Assembly: GCA_947567595.1 (NCBI GenBank)
Contig: CANOMQ010000001.1
Location: 1 to 64,000 of the forward strand
Reading direction: 5' to 3'
From: an uncultured Lachnospiraceae bacterium
Lineage (GTDB): Bacteria > Bacillota > Clostridia > Lachnospirales > Lachnospiraceae
Length of the DNA: 64,000 nt
Part shown: positions 25,954 through 33,805 of the stretch, piece after piece
Layout: every line of letters starts with the position of its first letter
Position numbering within the stretch: the stretch's first letter is position 1
The notes under the pieces: generated by a model
Told to the model about the DNA's origin: nothing
Database searches by the model: none
What the model saw: the letters and a program-made list of their open reading frames with translations, nothing else
Made by a program: the position numbers and the translations under genes

Positions 25954-27057
25954 ATGAAAAAAATCGTGTTTCATTTAAACTGTCTTGAGCGCGGCGGCGC
26001 GGAGCGTGTTGTGGCGAACCTTTCCGGGCAGTTTGTACAAAACGGCTATCAGGTGTGGATTGCGACGGAATGGCAGGGCGAAGATGAGTATGAAATTGAC
26101 CCGCGTATCCGGCGCGTGCATGTGGGCTTGAGTAAAAAACAGGAAATTCACGGCAGGATTGGGAAATTTGTGGACCGGATTTGGAACCTGCGCAGGTTTA
26201 TCCAAAAAATCGAGCCGGATATTGTGATTGCGTTTGCAAGGCGTGCCAATTACCGCGCGCTGACGGCGACCATCGGAATGAAAACGCCAGTTCTGATTTC
26301 GGTGCGGATTAACCCGATTGGCTTTTACGACTTTTTGTCGGACAAAATTCAGATACCCATATTATTTCGCCGCGCGGCGGGCTGTGTGTTCCAAACGCAG
26401 GAGCAGCGGGCGTTTTTCCCTGAATTTATCCAAAAGAAGTCGCGGATTATCTTAAATCCGATTAATCGGAAATTCATCGGAAACCCGATACCAAGCGAGG
26501 AGGAGCGCGAGAAGGCGGTTGTGCATTCGGGCAGGCTTGTGGATTTCAAAAACCAACTGCTGCTAATCCGCGCATTCGTGCGGGTACACGAGCAGCATCC
26601 CGACTATGTGCTCAAAATCTATGGACCGGATGCCTTTGACGGGACAAGGGAGCAGCTTGAGGCACTGATTGAGGAAAAGGACGCGGAGCACTACATTTTT
26701 TTGATGGGTGCGAGCGCACAGCTTGAAAAGGATTTAATTGGCGGCGCGGTTGCGGCATTTTCCTCCGATTACGAGGGAATGCCAAACGCAATGCTTGAGG
26801 CGATGGCGCTGGGGCTTCCCGTGGTGGCGACCGACTGCCCGCCGGGGGGGCCACGTATGGTCATTGAGAACGAAAAAAACGGACTGCTTGTTCCGGTCAG
26901 GGACGAGCTTGCGCTTGCAAATGCAATCAACCGTTTAATCGAGGACAGGGCGCTTGCCACACGGCTTGGCGCACAGGCGGCAAAAATCGGCGAGGCAGCA
27001 GCCCCACAGCGCATTTTTGAACAGTGGAGGGACTACATTGAGGAACTCATCGGATAA
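25954..27057 (+). CDS. GT4 glycosyltransferase (GalNAc transferase-like)
   Basis: 367-residue GT-B transferase with FHLNCLERGGAERVVANL at the start, HSGRLVDFKNQLLLIRAF in the linker, and EGMPNAMLEAMALGLP plus DCPPGGPRMVI in the donor site. The DCPPGGP element is common in PglH/PglJ-like and other GalNAc transferases. ATG 25954 is used because the family starts there; its ribosome-binding site is weak. It is clearly related to the enzyme at 29005, and the two probably arose by duplication. Confidence 0.8.
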   Translation: MKKIVFHLNCLERGGAERVVANLSGQFVQNGYQVWIATEWQGEDEYEIDPRIRRVHVGLSKKQEIHGRIGKFVDRIWNLRRFIQKIEPDIVIAFARRANYRALTATIGMKTPVLISVRINPIGFYDFLSDKIQIPILFRRAAGCVFQTQEQRAFFPEFIQKKSRIILNPINRKFIGNPIPSEEEREKAVVHSGRLVDFKNQLLLIRAFVRVHEQHPDYVLKIYGPDAFDGTREQLEALIEEKDAEHYIFLMGASAQLEKDLIGGAVAAFSSDYEGMPNAMLEAMALGLPVVATDCPPGGPRMVIENEKNGLLVPVRDELALANAINRLIEDRALATRLGAQAAKIGEAAAPQRIFEQWRDYIEELIG

Positions 27058-27087
27058 CGGCGCAAAAATCGGAAGGAGACACAGCAG

Positions 27088-28974
27088 ATGTGCGGAATAT
27101 GCGGCTTTATATCAAAGAAGGACATTACAAGGGACGCTCTTAAGGCAATGAATGACACCATGCTTCACAGAGGTCCTAATGACAGCGGCGAGGAGATTTT
27201 TGGCGCGTCGGGCGGGTACGCCGTCGGAATGGCACACAGACGCCTTTCCATACAGGATTTGTCCATGCTCGGACATCAGCCAATGCATTCCTGCGACGAC
27301 AGGCTTGTCATTGTCTACAACGGGGAAATTTACAACTTTTTGGAGCTTAAGGAGGAGCTTAAGGAGTATCCGTTTCGCTCAAGCTGCGATACGGAGGTCA
27401 TTCTTGCGGCATATTTAAAGTGGGGAATTTCCTGCGTGGAGCACTTTGAGGGCATGTTTGCGATGGCGCTCTTTGACAAAAAGACGCAGGAGCTTTTTCT
27501 TGTGCGCGACCGGATTGGGAAAAAGCCGCTGTATTACTGGCTTGACGGCGAAAATATTGTATATGCGTCACAGCTTAGACCGATTATGGACTGCCCGGGC
27601 TTTCCAAAAGCAATTGACAGGCGGATTATCAAGCGCTATCTGTACCAGCAGTGTATCAATGAGCCGTATTCCATTTTTGAACAGGTTTATAAAGTGGAGC
27701 CGGGGCAGATTGTGCGGTTTTGTAAGGGACAGATTAAGCAATGGAGATATTGGGAGCTTGCAAAGGTCTATGCCGCCAAAAAGCAGGAGCCGGTTGGCAC
27801 ATACGAGGAGGCAAAAGAGGAGCTTAAGGCGATTTTGCGAAATGCCGTGTATAAACGAATGATTGCCGACGTGCCGGTCGGCGCGTTTTTAAGCGGCGGC
27901 TATGACTCCTCGCTTGTGACGGCGCTCGCGCAGGACATTTGTGGAAGCGTGCCCGTGAAAACGTATTCCATCGGCTTTCATGAGGAGCGCTATAATGAGG
28001 CAAAGTACGCAAAGGAGGTTGCAAGGCATTTGGGCACGGCGCACACGGAGCTTTACATTGACGAGCGTGCGATGTTTGACATGGTGGACAGCATTCCAAA
28101 GTACTATGACGAGCCGTTTGCGGACAGCTCGCAAATCCCTTCCATGCTTGTGGCAGGGCTTGCGGCAAAGGACGTGACCGTCGTGCTCTCGGGGGACGGC
28201 GGCGACGAGTTTTTCTGCGGCTACAATATCTACGACAATGTGGCGCAGGCGCAAAAGCTCGATTTCCTTGGCAGGGTGACCTACAACGTCTGCAAGCTGC
28301 CGCCGTTTCGGCAAATCGGACTGTTTGACAGGCTCCCGTTCCGTGTTCAGGTCGTGGCGGGAAACCATGACAAGGAGACAAAAACGCAGCTTGGCGGAAG
28401 AACCTATATCAAGGCGATTGATAAAATGCTTGCGCAGGGCGGTGTGCCGTTCAAATTTCCGATTGAGTCAAAATACGGCGAGAGCAACTGGCAGGAGCGC
28501 AGAATGCTGCTTGACGAGGAGACGTATCTGCCGGGCGACATTCTCTGCAAGGTGGACAGGGCGACGATGAAGTATTCGATTGAGGCGCGCTGCCCGATAC
28601 TCGACGTGAATGTGATGGAATATTCGTACCGTCTGCCGCACAAATACAAATATGCAAACGGTGTCAAAAAGCGTATTCTCAAGGATATTGCCTATGACTA
28701 CATTCCAAGGGCGCTTTTGGACCGCCCGAAGGTGGGCTTTGGCGTGCCGCTTGACAAATGGATGCGCGGTCCCCTAAAGGAGCAGCTTACAGATATGTGC
28801 AGCGTGGAATACCTCAAAAAGCAGGGCATTTTTGACGCGGCGTATGTGAACGGATTTATCAGCAAATATTTACGGACGGGAGATAAAGGGCCTGCATCAG
28901 GCGCGAATTACTCAAAGACTGCATGGTCATTTTTCGCGTTTCAGCAGTGGTACAACGAATATATGTTCACCTAA
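27088..28974 (+). CDS. asnB: Asparagine synthetase (glutamine-hydrolysing)
   Basis: Two-domain amidotransferase of 628 residues. MCGICGF gives the N-terminal nucleophile Cys2 of the glutaminase domain, with MLHRGPNDSGEE and VYNGEIYNF. The synthetase domain has the ATP loop FLSGGYDSSLVTAL and YSIGFHEERYNEA. AsnB-like genes are often found in capsule clusters, where they may amidate a uronic acid. That fits the GalNAcA genes here, but plain asparagine synthesis is equally possible. AAGGAG lies 10 bases before the ATG. Confidence 0.9.
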   Translation: MCGICGFISKKDITRDALKAMNDTMLHRGPNDSGEEIFGASGGYAVGMAHRRLSIQDLSMLGHQPMHSCDDRLVIVYNGEIYNFLELKEELKEYPFRSSCDTEVILAAYLKWGISCVEHFEGMFAMALFDKKTQELFLVRDRIGKKPLYYWLDGENIVYASQLRPIMDCPGFPKAIDRRIIKRYLYQQCINEPYSIFEQVYKVEPGQIVRFCKGQIKQWRYWELAKVYAAKKQEPVGTYEEAKEELKAILRNAVYKRMIADVPVGAFLSGGYDSSLVTALAQDICGSVPVKTYSIGFHEERYNEAKYAKEVARHLGTAHTELYIDERAMFDMVDSIPKYYDEPFADSSQIPSMLVAGLAAKDVTVVLSGDGGDEFFCGYNIYDNVAQAQKLDFLGRVTYNVCKLPPFRQIGLFDRLPFRVQVVAGNHDKETKTQLGGRTYIKAIDKMLAQGGVPFKFPIESKYGESNWQERRMLLDEETYLPGDILCKVDRATMKYSIEARCPILDVNVMEYSYRLPHKYKYANGVKKRILKDIAYDYIPRALLDRPKVGFGVPLDKWMRGPLKEQLTDMCSVEYLKKQGIFDAAYVNGFISKYLRTGDKGPASGANYSKTAWSFFAFQQWYNEYMFT

Positions 28975-29004
28975 GCCATGCGCAGACATAAGGACAAAAA
29001 GATT

Positions 29005-30090
29005 ATGAAACGAATTGCACTATTTATCAACTCCCTGCAGAAGGGAGGCTCGGAGCGGGTTATGGTAAACCTTGCCGAGTATTTTTACAATCAGAAATAC
29101 GACGTGATTTTGGTCACACAGTACAAGCGCGAGAACGAATACGCACTTTTGCCGCAAATAAGGCGCATTTACTCGGAGCCGCAGGAGGAGGAGCTTACGG
29201 GAAGCCGTATCAAAAACTTCCTGCTCCGCTTTCGCCTCCTGCGGGAGATTTGGAAAAGCTACCAGCCGGATATTATCCTCTCCTTTTTGGGAAAAAACAA
29301 CCTGATGGCGATTGCGACAGCAGCCTTTCTGCCCGCAAAGGTCGCCGTGTCCGTGCGCGGTGAGCCGACAATGGAGTATGAGGGGCGGCTTATGCAGCTC
29401 TTGGCAAAATGGCTGTTTCGCTTTGCGGACGGCGTTATCTTGCAGACAGCGCGTGTAAAGGATTTTTTCCCAAAGGCAGTGCAGAAAAAGAGCGTCATTC
29501 TAAAAAATCCACTCAATCCGTCGTTCTTGGAGCAAAAACCGGCGCCACAGCGCGACAACATGATTGTGGCGGCAGGACGGCTTGACGAGAATAAAAACCA
29601 CGCCATGCTAATCCACGCATTTGCAAAGATTGCAGGCGAGTATCCCGAACTGAAGCTTGTGATTTACGGCGAGGGCGAGCTGCGGGAAAGTCTTACGCAG
29701 CTTGCCGCAGAAAAAGAGCTCACGGATCGGATCACATTACCGGGAAGCATTGACAATGTGGCGGAAGAAATCGGACGCGCGAAAATCTTTGTGCTGACCT
29801 CCAACACCGAGGGAATGCCCAACTCGATTATCGAGGCGATGGTTCTAGGAACCCCCGTCATTTCCACGGACTGCCCCTGCGGCGGACCTGCCACGCTCAT
29901 AAACGATGGCGAAAACGGTCTGCTCGTCCCGGTCGGGGACGCTTATGCGCTCGCCGACGCCATGCGCAGACTGCTCGCCGACGAGGGGCTTGCAAATAAA
30001 ATCAGCCAAAACGCGCGCAGGCTCGCCGAGGAGCTTTCGCCGGAGCGGGTGGATAGGGAGTGGCTGGAGTATTTGGTGGAACGGTTGTGA
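29005..30090 (+). CDS. GT4 glycosyltransferase
   Basis: 361-residue GT-B transferase: IALFINSLQKGGSERVMVNL, VAAGRLDENKNHAMLIHAF, EGMPNSIIEAMVLGTP and DCPCGGPATLI. It is similar throughout to the enzyme at 25954. Start ATG 29005 is chosen from the family; ATG 28978, four bases after the asnB stop, is an alternative that adds nine basic residues. A perfect hairpin terminator follows, so this is the last gene of the GC-rich block. Confidence 0.8.
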   Translation: MKRIALFINSLQKGGSERVMVNLAEYFYNQKYDVILVTQYKRENEYALLPQIRRIYSEPQEEELTGSRIKNFLLRFRLLREIWKSYQPDIILSFLGKNNLMAIATAAFLPAKVAVSVRGEPTMEYEGRLMQLLAKWLFRFADGVILQTARVKDFFPKAVQKKSVILKNPLNPSFLEQKPAPQRDNMIVAAGRLDENKNHAMLIHAFAKIAGEYPELKLVIYGEGELRESLTQLAAEKELTDRITLPGSIDNVAEEIGRAKIFVLTSNTEGMPNSIIEAMVLGTPVISTDCPCGGPATLINDGENGLLVPVGDAYALADAMRRLLADEGLANKISQNARRLAEELSPERVDREWLEYLVERL

Positions 30091-30113
30091 TATGGGAATA
30101 ATCTGGAATAATA

Positions 30114-30144
30114 AAAACAGGTTTTGGGAACCTGTTTTTGTTTT
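30114..30144 (+). terminator. Intrinsic terminator ending the GC-rich glycan block
   Basis: A perfect 10-bp stem, AAAACAGGTT (30114-30123) with AACCTGTTTT (30129-30138), loop TTGGG, runs straight into T-rich sequence (TTTTTGTTTT). It lies 24 bases after the last GT4 stop. Confidence 0.9.
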
Positions 30145-30223
30145 GGGATAATTTATTCATGGATTTCATTATTCTTCGAAAAAGCGCAAAAAGGGCGGAT
30201 ACATGGACATTCTGCAAACGGGC

Positions 30224-30245
30224 TGACCCCTAAAATGACCACAAA
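30224..30245. repeat. 22-bp imperfect direct repeat, copy 1
   Basis: TGACCCCTAAAATGACCACA plus two bases. It differs from copy 2 (30313-30334) at one position. Paired repeats of this kind resemble the multiple end repeats of IS21-type elements, so this may be an insertion-sequence end remnant; no transposase of that family is present. The surrounding 30145-30396 holds no gene that I can support. Confidence 0.6.
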
Positions 30246-30312
30246 TTATTTTGAACTTAAAATTGGATTTGCCTTGTTCGGCGGAGATGGAATACTTTTT
30301 CCTGAATGCTTT

Positions 30313-30334
30313 TGACCCTTAAAATGACCACAAA
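30313..30334. repeat. 22-bp imperfect direct repeat, copy 2
   Basis: TGACCCTTAAAATGACCACA plus two bases, 89 bases after the start of copy 1, in the same orientation. See copy 1 for interpretation. Confidence 0.6.
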
Positions 30335-30396
30335 AGCTTCTGTTTTTCCCGTAATTCCAACAAAAATCGCAGTACTTCCATATTTTTTCAGCGTGC

Positions 30397-30417
30397 TTTT
30401 TCGTTGACTTCGAAAAA
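30397..30417. repeat. Inverted repeat upstream of the TnpB-like gene
   Basis: TTTTTCG (30397-30403), loop TTGACTT, CGAAAAA (30411-30417). A perfect 7-bp stem immediately before the promoter. It could be a subterminal palindrome of an ancestral IS200/IS605-type left end, or chance in AT-rich DNA. Confidence 0.4.
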
Positions 30418-30422
30418 AAACA

Positions 30423-30451
30423 TTGTCATTTCGGTTAAAAGATGATAGAAT
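30423..30451 (+). promoter_or_regulatory. Predicted promoter of the TnpB-like gene
   Basis: TTGTCA (30423-30428) and TAGAAT (30446-30451) are 17 bases apart. The expected transcript carries a leader of about 115 bases before ATG 30573. A promoter here argues against translation from the in-frame TTG at 30423. Confidence 0.55.
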
Positions 30452-30572
30452 AATGACGATATATAGTTATGTAGACAGTAATGTATGTATTTTTCAGTCA
30501 AATAGGACGATTTCTTTTTCGCAGAATAATGAAATCTACGAAAAAACCATTCATCAAAAAAGGGTGAAAAAA

Positions 30573-31907
30573 ATGCCGTCGGACAATTCAATCACGAAGA
30601 CAACTTGGCAGTACAGCGAACCATTACCGCAGGAAACAATGGACTTTTTAAAAGGAATTGCCCAAGACTACAGCAAAGTCAGAAATTACGTATACGGAAA
30701 ATACGCAGGCATCAAAAGCTTGGACAAGCTGACTCCGGTCTATACCATTTTGACCGAAATGCGGCACTGCGGACTGCGGGAACAGCTGGGTCTCCCAGTT
30801 GTATATTACGAGCTTGCCATAGCAGACGCCGTTTCGGACATCAAATGCAGCTGGGGCATTGTCAAAAACAAAGTCGGCGAAAAAATCACCGCCAATGAGA
30901 ACCTAAGCGATGATGACAAAAAATATTTGAGGACAGTCCTGAAAATGGGCAACGTATACGCGGCAGTCTTAAACCATCAGCAATACGAGCTGCCCAAAAA
31001 CGCAGAAGGCTTGGACATCGACATCAGACGCCTCAATAACCTGCTGTGCAGACTGACAAGAAGATACCTGACCATACCAAAGACGGACAGCGAGCATTGG
31101 TTTCGGATTTCGCCCAACGGCTATTCCTACAAGGACGGCGCAATGCGTATCGTCTGCAGGACGCCTAGAAAACGGATTTCCATTCCGTTAAAAGATGAAC
31201 GTATGTTTGAACGACAGATACAGGTGCACATTAAGCACAATTTTGTCGCACTTGCAGTACCGGTTGAGACAAAAATCAGAAAACACAAGGACTATATCAA
31301 CACAATTTACGCGCATATAGGCAGTCAGGATATGCTCACATTGTCCAGCGGAGCAGTCTACGGAGCCTCCTTGGAGGAGCTGGTCAACCCGGAAACGGAG
31401 CGTCTTGCAAAGAAAAACAGGGAGCGCGGCAAGGCATACAGAGCCTATGAACGAAACGCCGAAACCGGAAACAGGCAGAAGGCGGCAAACATTGAAGCCA
31501 ATAATCTTGGCAGACAAAAATACGACAATCAGAAAAACAAGGAGCGGCGCAGGACAACAACCTTTATCAATACGGAAATCAACAGAATGCTTGAAACCGA
31601 AAAGCCAGCGCAAATCGTAATCACAAAACCTGTTGTCAAAAACAAGACAAAGATTTACGCAAAGGCGGCAAACAGAAAGCTTGCGCGGAATTTTCAGGGC
31701 TACATCAGGGAACGATTAGCCTACAAATGCCGCGTCGAGTCAATCGAGCTTGTGGAGATAAACTCTAAGGGAACAGGAAAAACCTGCTGCGCATGCGGGG
31801 CAGAGGGAAAACGGCAGGGAAAAGAATTTTTCTGCGAAAACTGCGGCTTCCAAGCCACAATCGCCCTAAACAGTGCCCGCAATATCCAACAAAAATATAA
31901 CGGTTAA
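30573..31907 (+). CDS. TnpB-like protein with degenerate RuvC site (TldR-like, nuclease-dead)
   Basis: A 444-residue protein of the TnpB/Cas12f-related class. The C-terminal zinc ribbon is intact (C405-X2-C408, C421-X2-C424, then CGFQATIALNSARNI). Placed on family motifs, the three RuvC acidic positions are lost. RuvC-I GIDxG reads AHIGSQDML (His248 for Asp). RuvC-II VVED reads IVITKP (Thr351 for Glu). RuvC-III NAD-x-NAA reads TIALNSA (Ala431 for Asp). The reading frame, zinc site, promoter and ribosome-binding site (AAGGGTG) are all preserved, so the protein seems kept for RNA-guided binding rather than cutting, as in TldR repressors. No TnpA gene is near. From memory, related Lachnospiraceae proteins annotated as transposases also have altered RuvC motifs, so the loss may be family-wide. 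ATG 30573 is chosen for its ribosome-binding site. Confidence 0.75.
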   Translation: MPSDNSITKTTWQYSEPLPQETMDFLKGIAQDYSKVRNYVYGKYAGIKSLDKLTPVYTILTEMRHCGLREQLGLPVVYYELAIADAVSDIKCSWGIVKNKVGEKITANENLSDDDKKYLRTVLKMGNVYAAVLNHQQYELPKNAEGLDIDIRRLNNLLCRLTRRYLTIPKTDSEHWFRISPNGYSYKDGAMRIVCRTPRKRISIPLKDERMFERQIQVHIKHNFVALAVPVETKIRKHKDYINTIYAHIGSQDMLTLSSGAVYGASLEELVNPETERLAKKNRERGKAYRAYERNAETGNRQKAANIEANNLGRQKYDNQKNKERRRTTTFINTEINRMLETEKPAQIVITKPVVKNKTKIYAKAANRKLARNFQGYIRERLAYKCRVESIELVEINSKGTGKTCCACGAEGKRQGKEFFCENCGFQATIALNSARNIQQKYNG

Positions 31908-32186
31908 AAAGTATGGAACTGAGAATAAATGGTCGAGAGACGATTTCACCGTGAACACGGATCGCAGGAAAGTACATTGACATAAAAACAGCAAAATCGC
32001 TGTTTGAGGAAAACACGGCATTAGCTAGGCTGCATTTTCGCGGCTATCGGGTATGCCAAGACCGCGCCTTACGCGGAGCGAAGTGAAAAGGAATGCCAAA
32101 GCATTCCTTTGACAGACTTTAAAAGTCCCGATAATCCTTATGATAATAATATAAGGTTTAAGATGGTAAGGGCAGTATTCCTTACC
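31908..32186 (+). ncRNA. Hairpin-rich region, candidate guide (omega) RNA or structured leader
   Basis: This 279-base stretch has no gene. It can form stems at 31941-31964 (CGAT/ATCG around CCGT/ACGG), 31986-32005 (AAACAGC/GCTGTTT), 32062-32076 (CCGCG/CGCGG), 32087-32110 (AAAGGAATGC/GCATTCCTTT, perfect 10 bp), 32115-32127, 32136-32156 (CCTTAT/ATAAGG) and 32165-32186 (GGTAAGG/CCTTACC). TATCGGG (32045-32051) is also the exact complement of CCCGATA (32127-32133) and could close a multibranch fold. TnpB guide RNAs normally start in the 3' end of the gene and extend past its stop, so the position fits. The stem at 32087 could also be an IS200/IS605 end palindrome. Boundaries and the guide segment cannot be fixed from sequence alone. 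Confidence 0.45.
32109..32137 (+). promoter_or_regulatory. Possible promoter for the downstream transferase gene
   Basis: A consensus TTGACA (32109-32114) with a weak TAATCC (32132-32137) 17 bases on. It overlaps the structured region, so the downstream gene may be expressed from here with the last two hairpins in its leader. Confidence 0.3.
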
Positions 32187-32216
32187 AAAAATGAAAACAG
32201 CTAACAGGGGAAATCA

Positions 32217-33572
32217 ATGAGAAAAGCACAGAAGCAGCAGACAGAAGAATTGATAAAACAAATAGAGGAAGCACATGAGCAGATAAAGAATGACATTACA
32301 AACGGCAATGTGCAATATGCGATGGAACTCTTGGAGGACTGCCAAAACGGAGGCATTACCATCGGTACTTTCATTGAAGAGACCGAGGGCGAAGGAAGTC
32401 CGACCGTCGCGTTACTGGAAGATTACTGTGAAGTGACTTATCAGATACATCAGGATTTGGCAGAGAACAAAGAAATCAACGCAAATAAAGCATACAAGCT
32501 GCTGCGCCAAAAGCTGATTAAGGTGGAAAACAGTTTCAGAAACGATATTGCAGTCAGGACAGAAGTCGTTTTCCTGCCCTATAAAGCCAGCATGTGGGAT
32601 AGCTTGGAGAGTGTATGGAAAGCGGCGGACGAAGACCCGAACTGCGATGCGTATGTCATTCCGATATCATATTATGATAAAAATCCTGACGGAAGCTTTC
32701 GCAAGATGCATTACGAAGGAGAGCAGTATCCCGGATATGTTCCGATTACAAACTATAAGGAATATGATTTTGAGCAAAGAAAACCGGATGCCATATATAT
32801 TCATAACCCGTACGATGACTTAAATCTTGTGACGAGCGTACCGCCGTTTTTCTTTTCGGAAAATTTGAAAAAATATACAGAGAAACTAGTGTACATACCC
32901 TATTTTATTTTAAGTGAATGCAAACCGGATGAAGATAAAAGAATAGAAGGAATGAAGCATTTTTGTACGACGCCTGCCGTATTTCATGCGGACAAGGTTA
33001 TTGTACAGTCAGAGGATATGAAACAGATATACATAAAAGTGCTCATGGAAGCGACAAATGACCATAGTGAGGCGGCAAAAAAGTATTGGAATGATAAAAT
33101 CCTAGGGCTTGGCTCGCCGAAACTTGATAAGGTGCTGGATACCAAAAAGGAAGATTTGGAGATACCGCAGGAGTGGCTGAGGATTATTGAGAAACCGGAC
33201 GGAAGCTGGAAAAAGATCATTTTTTACAACACAAGTGTCGGTGCTTTGCTGCAGCATAATGAGAAGATGCTGGAAAAAATGCGGTATGTGTTTGCAGTTT
33301 TTAAGGAAAGTCAGGATAATGTGGCGCTATTGTGGCGCCCGCACCCGCTGATAAAAGCGACCGTAGAGAGTATGCGTCCGCAGCTTTGGCTGGAATATGA
33401 CAGGCTTGTCAGGGAATATCGCGATGAAGAATGGGGGATTTATGACGACAGCAGTGATGTGGATAGGGCGATTGCGCTGAGTGATGCATATTATGGAGAT
33501 GGCAGCAGTGTGGTACAGATGTACCGGCAGACAGGGAAACCGGTGATGATGCAGAATGTGGATGTGGTATAG
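32217..33572 (+). CDS. CDP-glycerol glycerophosphotransferase-like protein
   Basis: 451 residues. An N-terminal helical, Glu/Lys-rich region of about 115 residues precedes a GT-B-like domain with VVFLPYKASMWDSLESVW, YIPYFILSE, LLWRPHPL and YYGDGSSVVQMYRQTGKPV. The last two correspond to conserved positions of TagB/TagF-like glycerophosphotransferases. It may move a polyol-phosphate (such as the CDP-pentitol predicted from the genes at 60-62 kb) onto a glycan. The product ends right after the GKPV motif, earlier than I would expect, so a short C-terminal truncation is possible. AGGGGAAA precedes the ATG. A hairpin lies 30 bases upstream. Confidence 0.6.
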   Translation: MRKAQKQQTEELIKQIEEAHEQIKNDITNGNVQYAMELLEDCQNGGITIGTFIEETEGEGSPTVALLEDYCEVTYQIHQDLAENKEINANKAYKLLRQKLIKVENSFRNDIAVRTEVVFLPYKASMWDSLESVWKAADEDPNCDAYVIPISYYDKNPDGSFRKMHYEGEQYPGYVPITNYKEYDFEQRKPDAIYIHNPYDDLNLVTSVPPFFFSENLKKYTEKLVYIPYFILSECKPDEDKRIEGMKHFCTTPAVFHADKVIVQSEDMKQIYIKVLMEATNDHSEAAKKYWNDKILGLGSPKLDKVLDTKKEDLEIPQEWLRIIEKPDGSWKKIIFYNTSVGALLQHNEKMLEKMRYVFAVFKESQDNVALLWRPHPLIKATVESMRPQLWLEYDRLVREYRDEEWGIYDDSSDVDRAIALSDAYYGDGSSVVQMYRQTGKPVMMQNVDVV

Positions 33573-33730
33573 AACATAACAAAACCTTGACAATTTCATA
33601 CTTTATGTAACACATCTAATGAGATAAAGTTCTGCATAGATGCTAGTGGCTACCATTTAAATTTGAATTGAAGGCTTGATAAAATAATAATAAAAAATAA
33701 GAAAAAGATGTAAAGTATGAAGTTGCCAAT

Positions 33731-33756
33731 AAGATGGATACATTGCATCTTTTTTT
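33731..33756 (+). terminator. Probable intrinsic terminator
   Basis: AAGATG (33731-33736), nine-base loop, CATCTT (33746-33751), continuing as a T-run to 33756. It separates the transferase gene from the legionaminic acid operon, which starts 50 bases later. It could also act as an attenuator if a promoter lies further upstream. Confidence 0.65.
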
Positions 33757-33805
33757 GTGGAATAAAATAGGGCATAGACAATAATCGGCAAATGAGGCGG
33801 ACAAA

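Noticed and set aside
32120..32134. A flagellar sigma-28 promoter around CCCGATAA (32127-32134)
   Set aside because: The -10-like part fits, but the TAAA element is only 3 bases away instead of about 15, and no TAAA is at the right distance.
33664..33700. A promoter for the legionaminic acid operon at TTGAAT ... TAATAA
   Set aside because: The region is a low-complexity AT stretch, the spacing is ambiguous, and a terminator (33731-33756) lies between it and the first gene.
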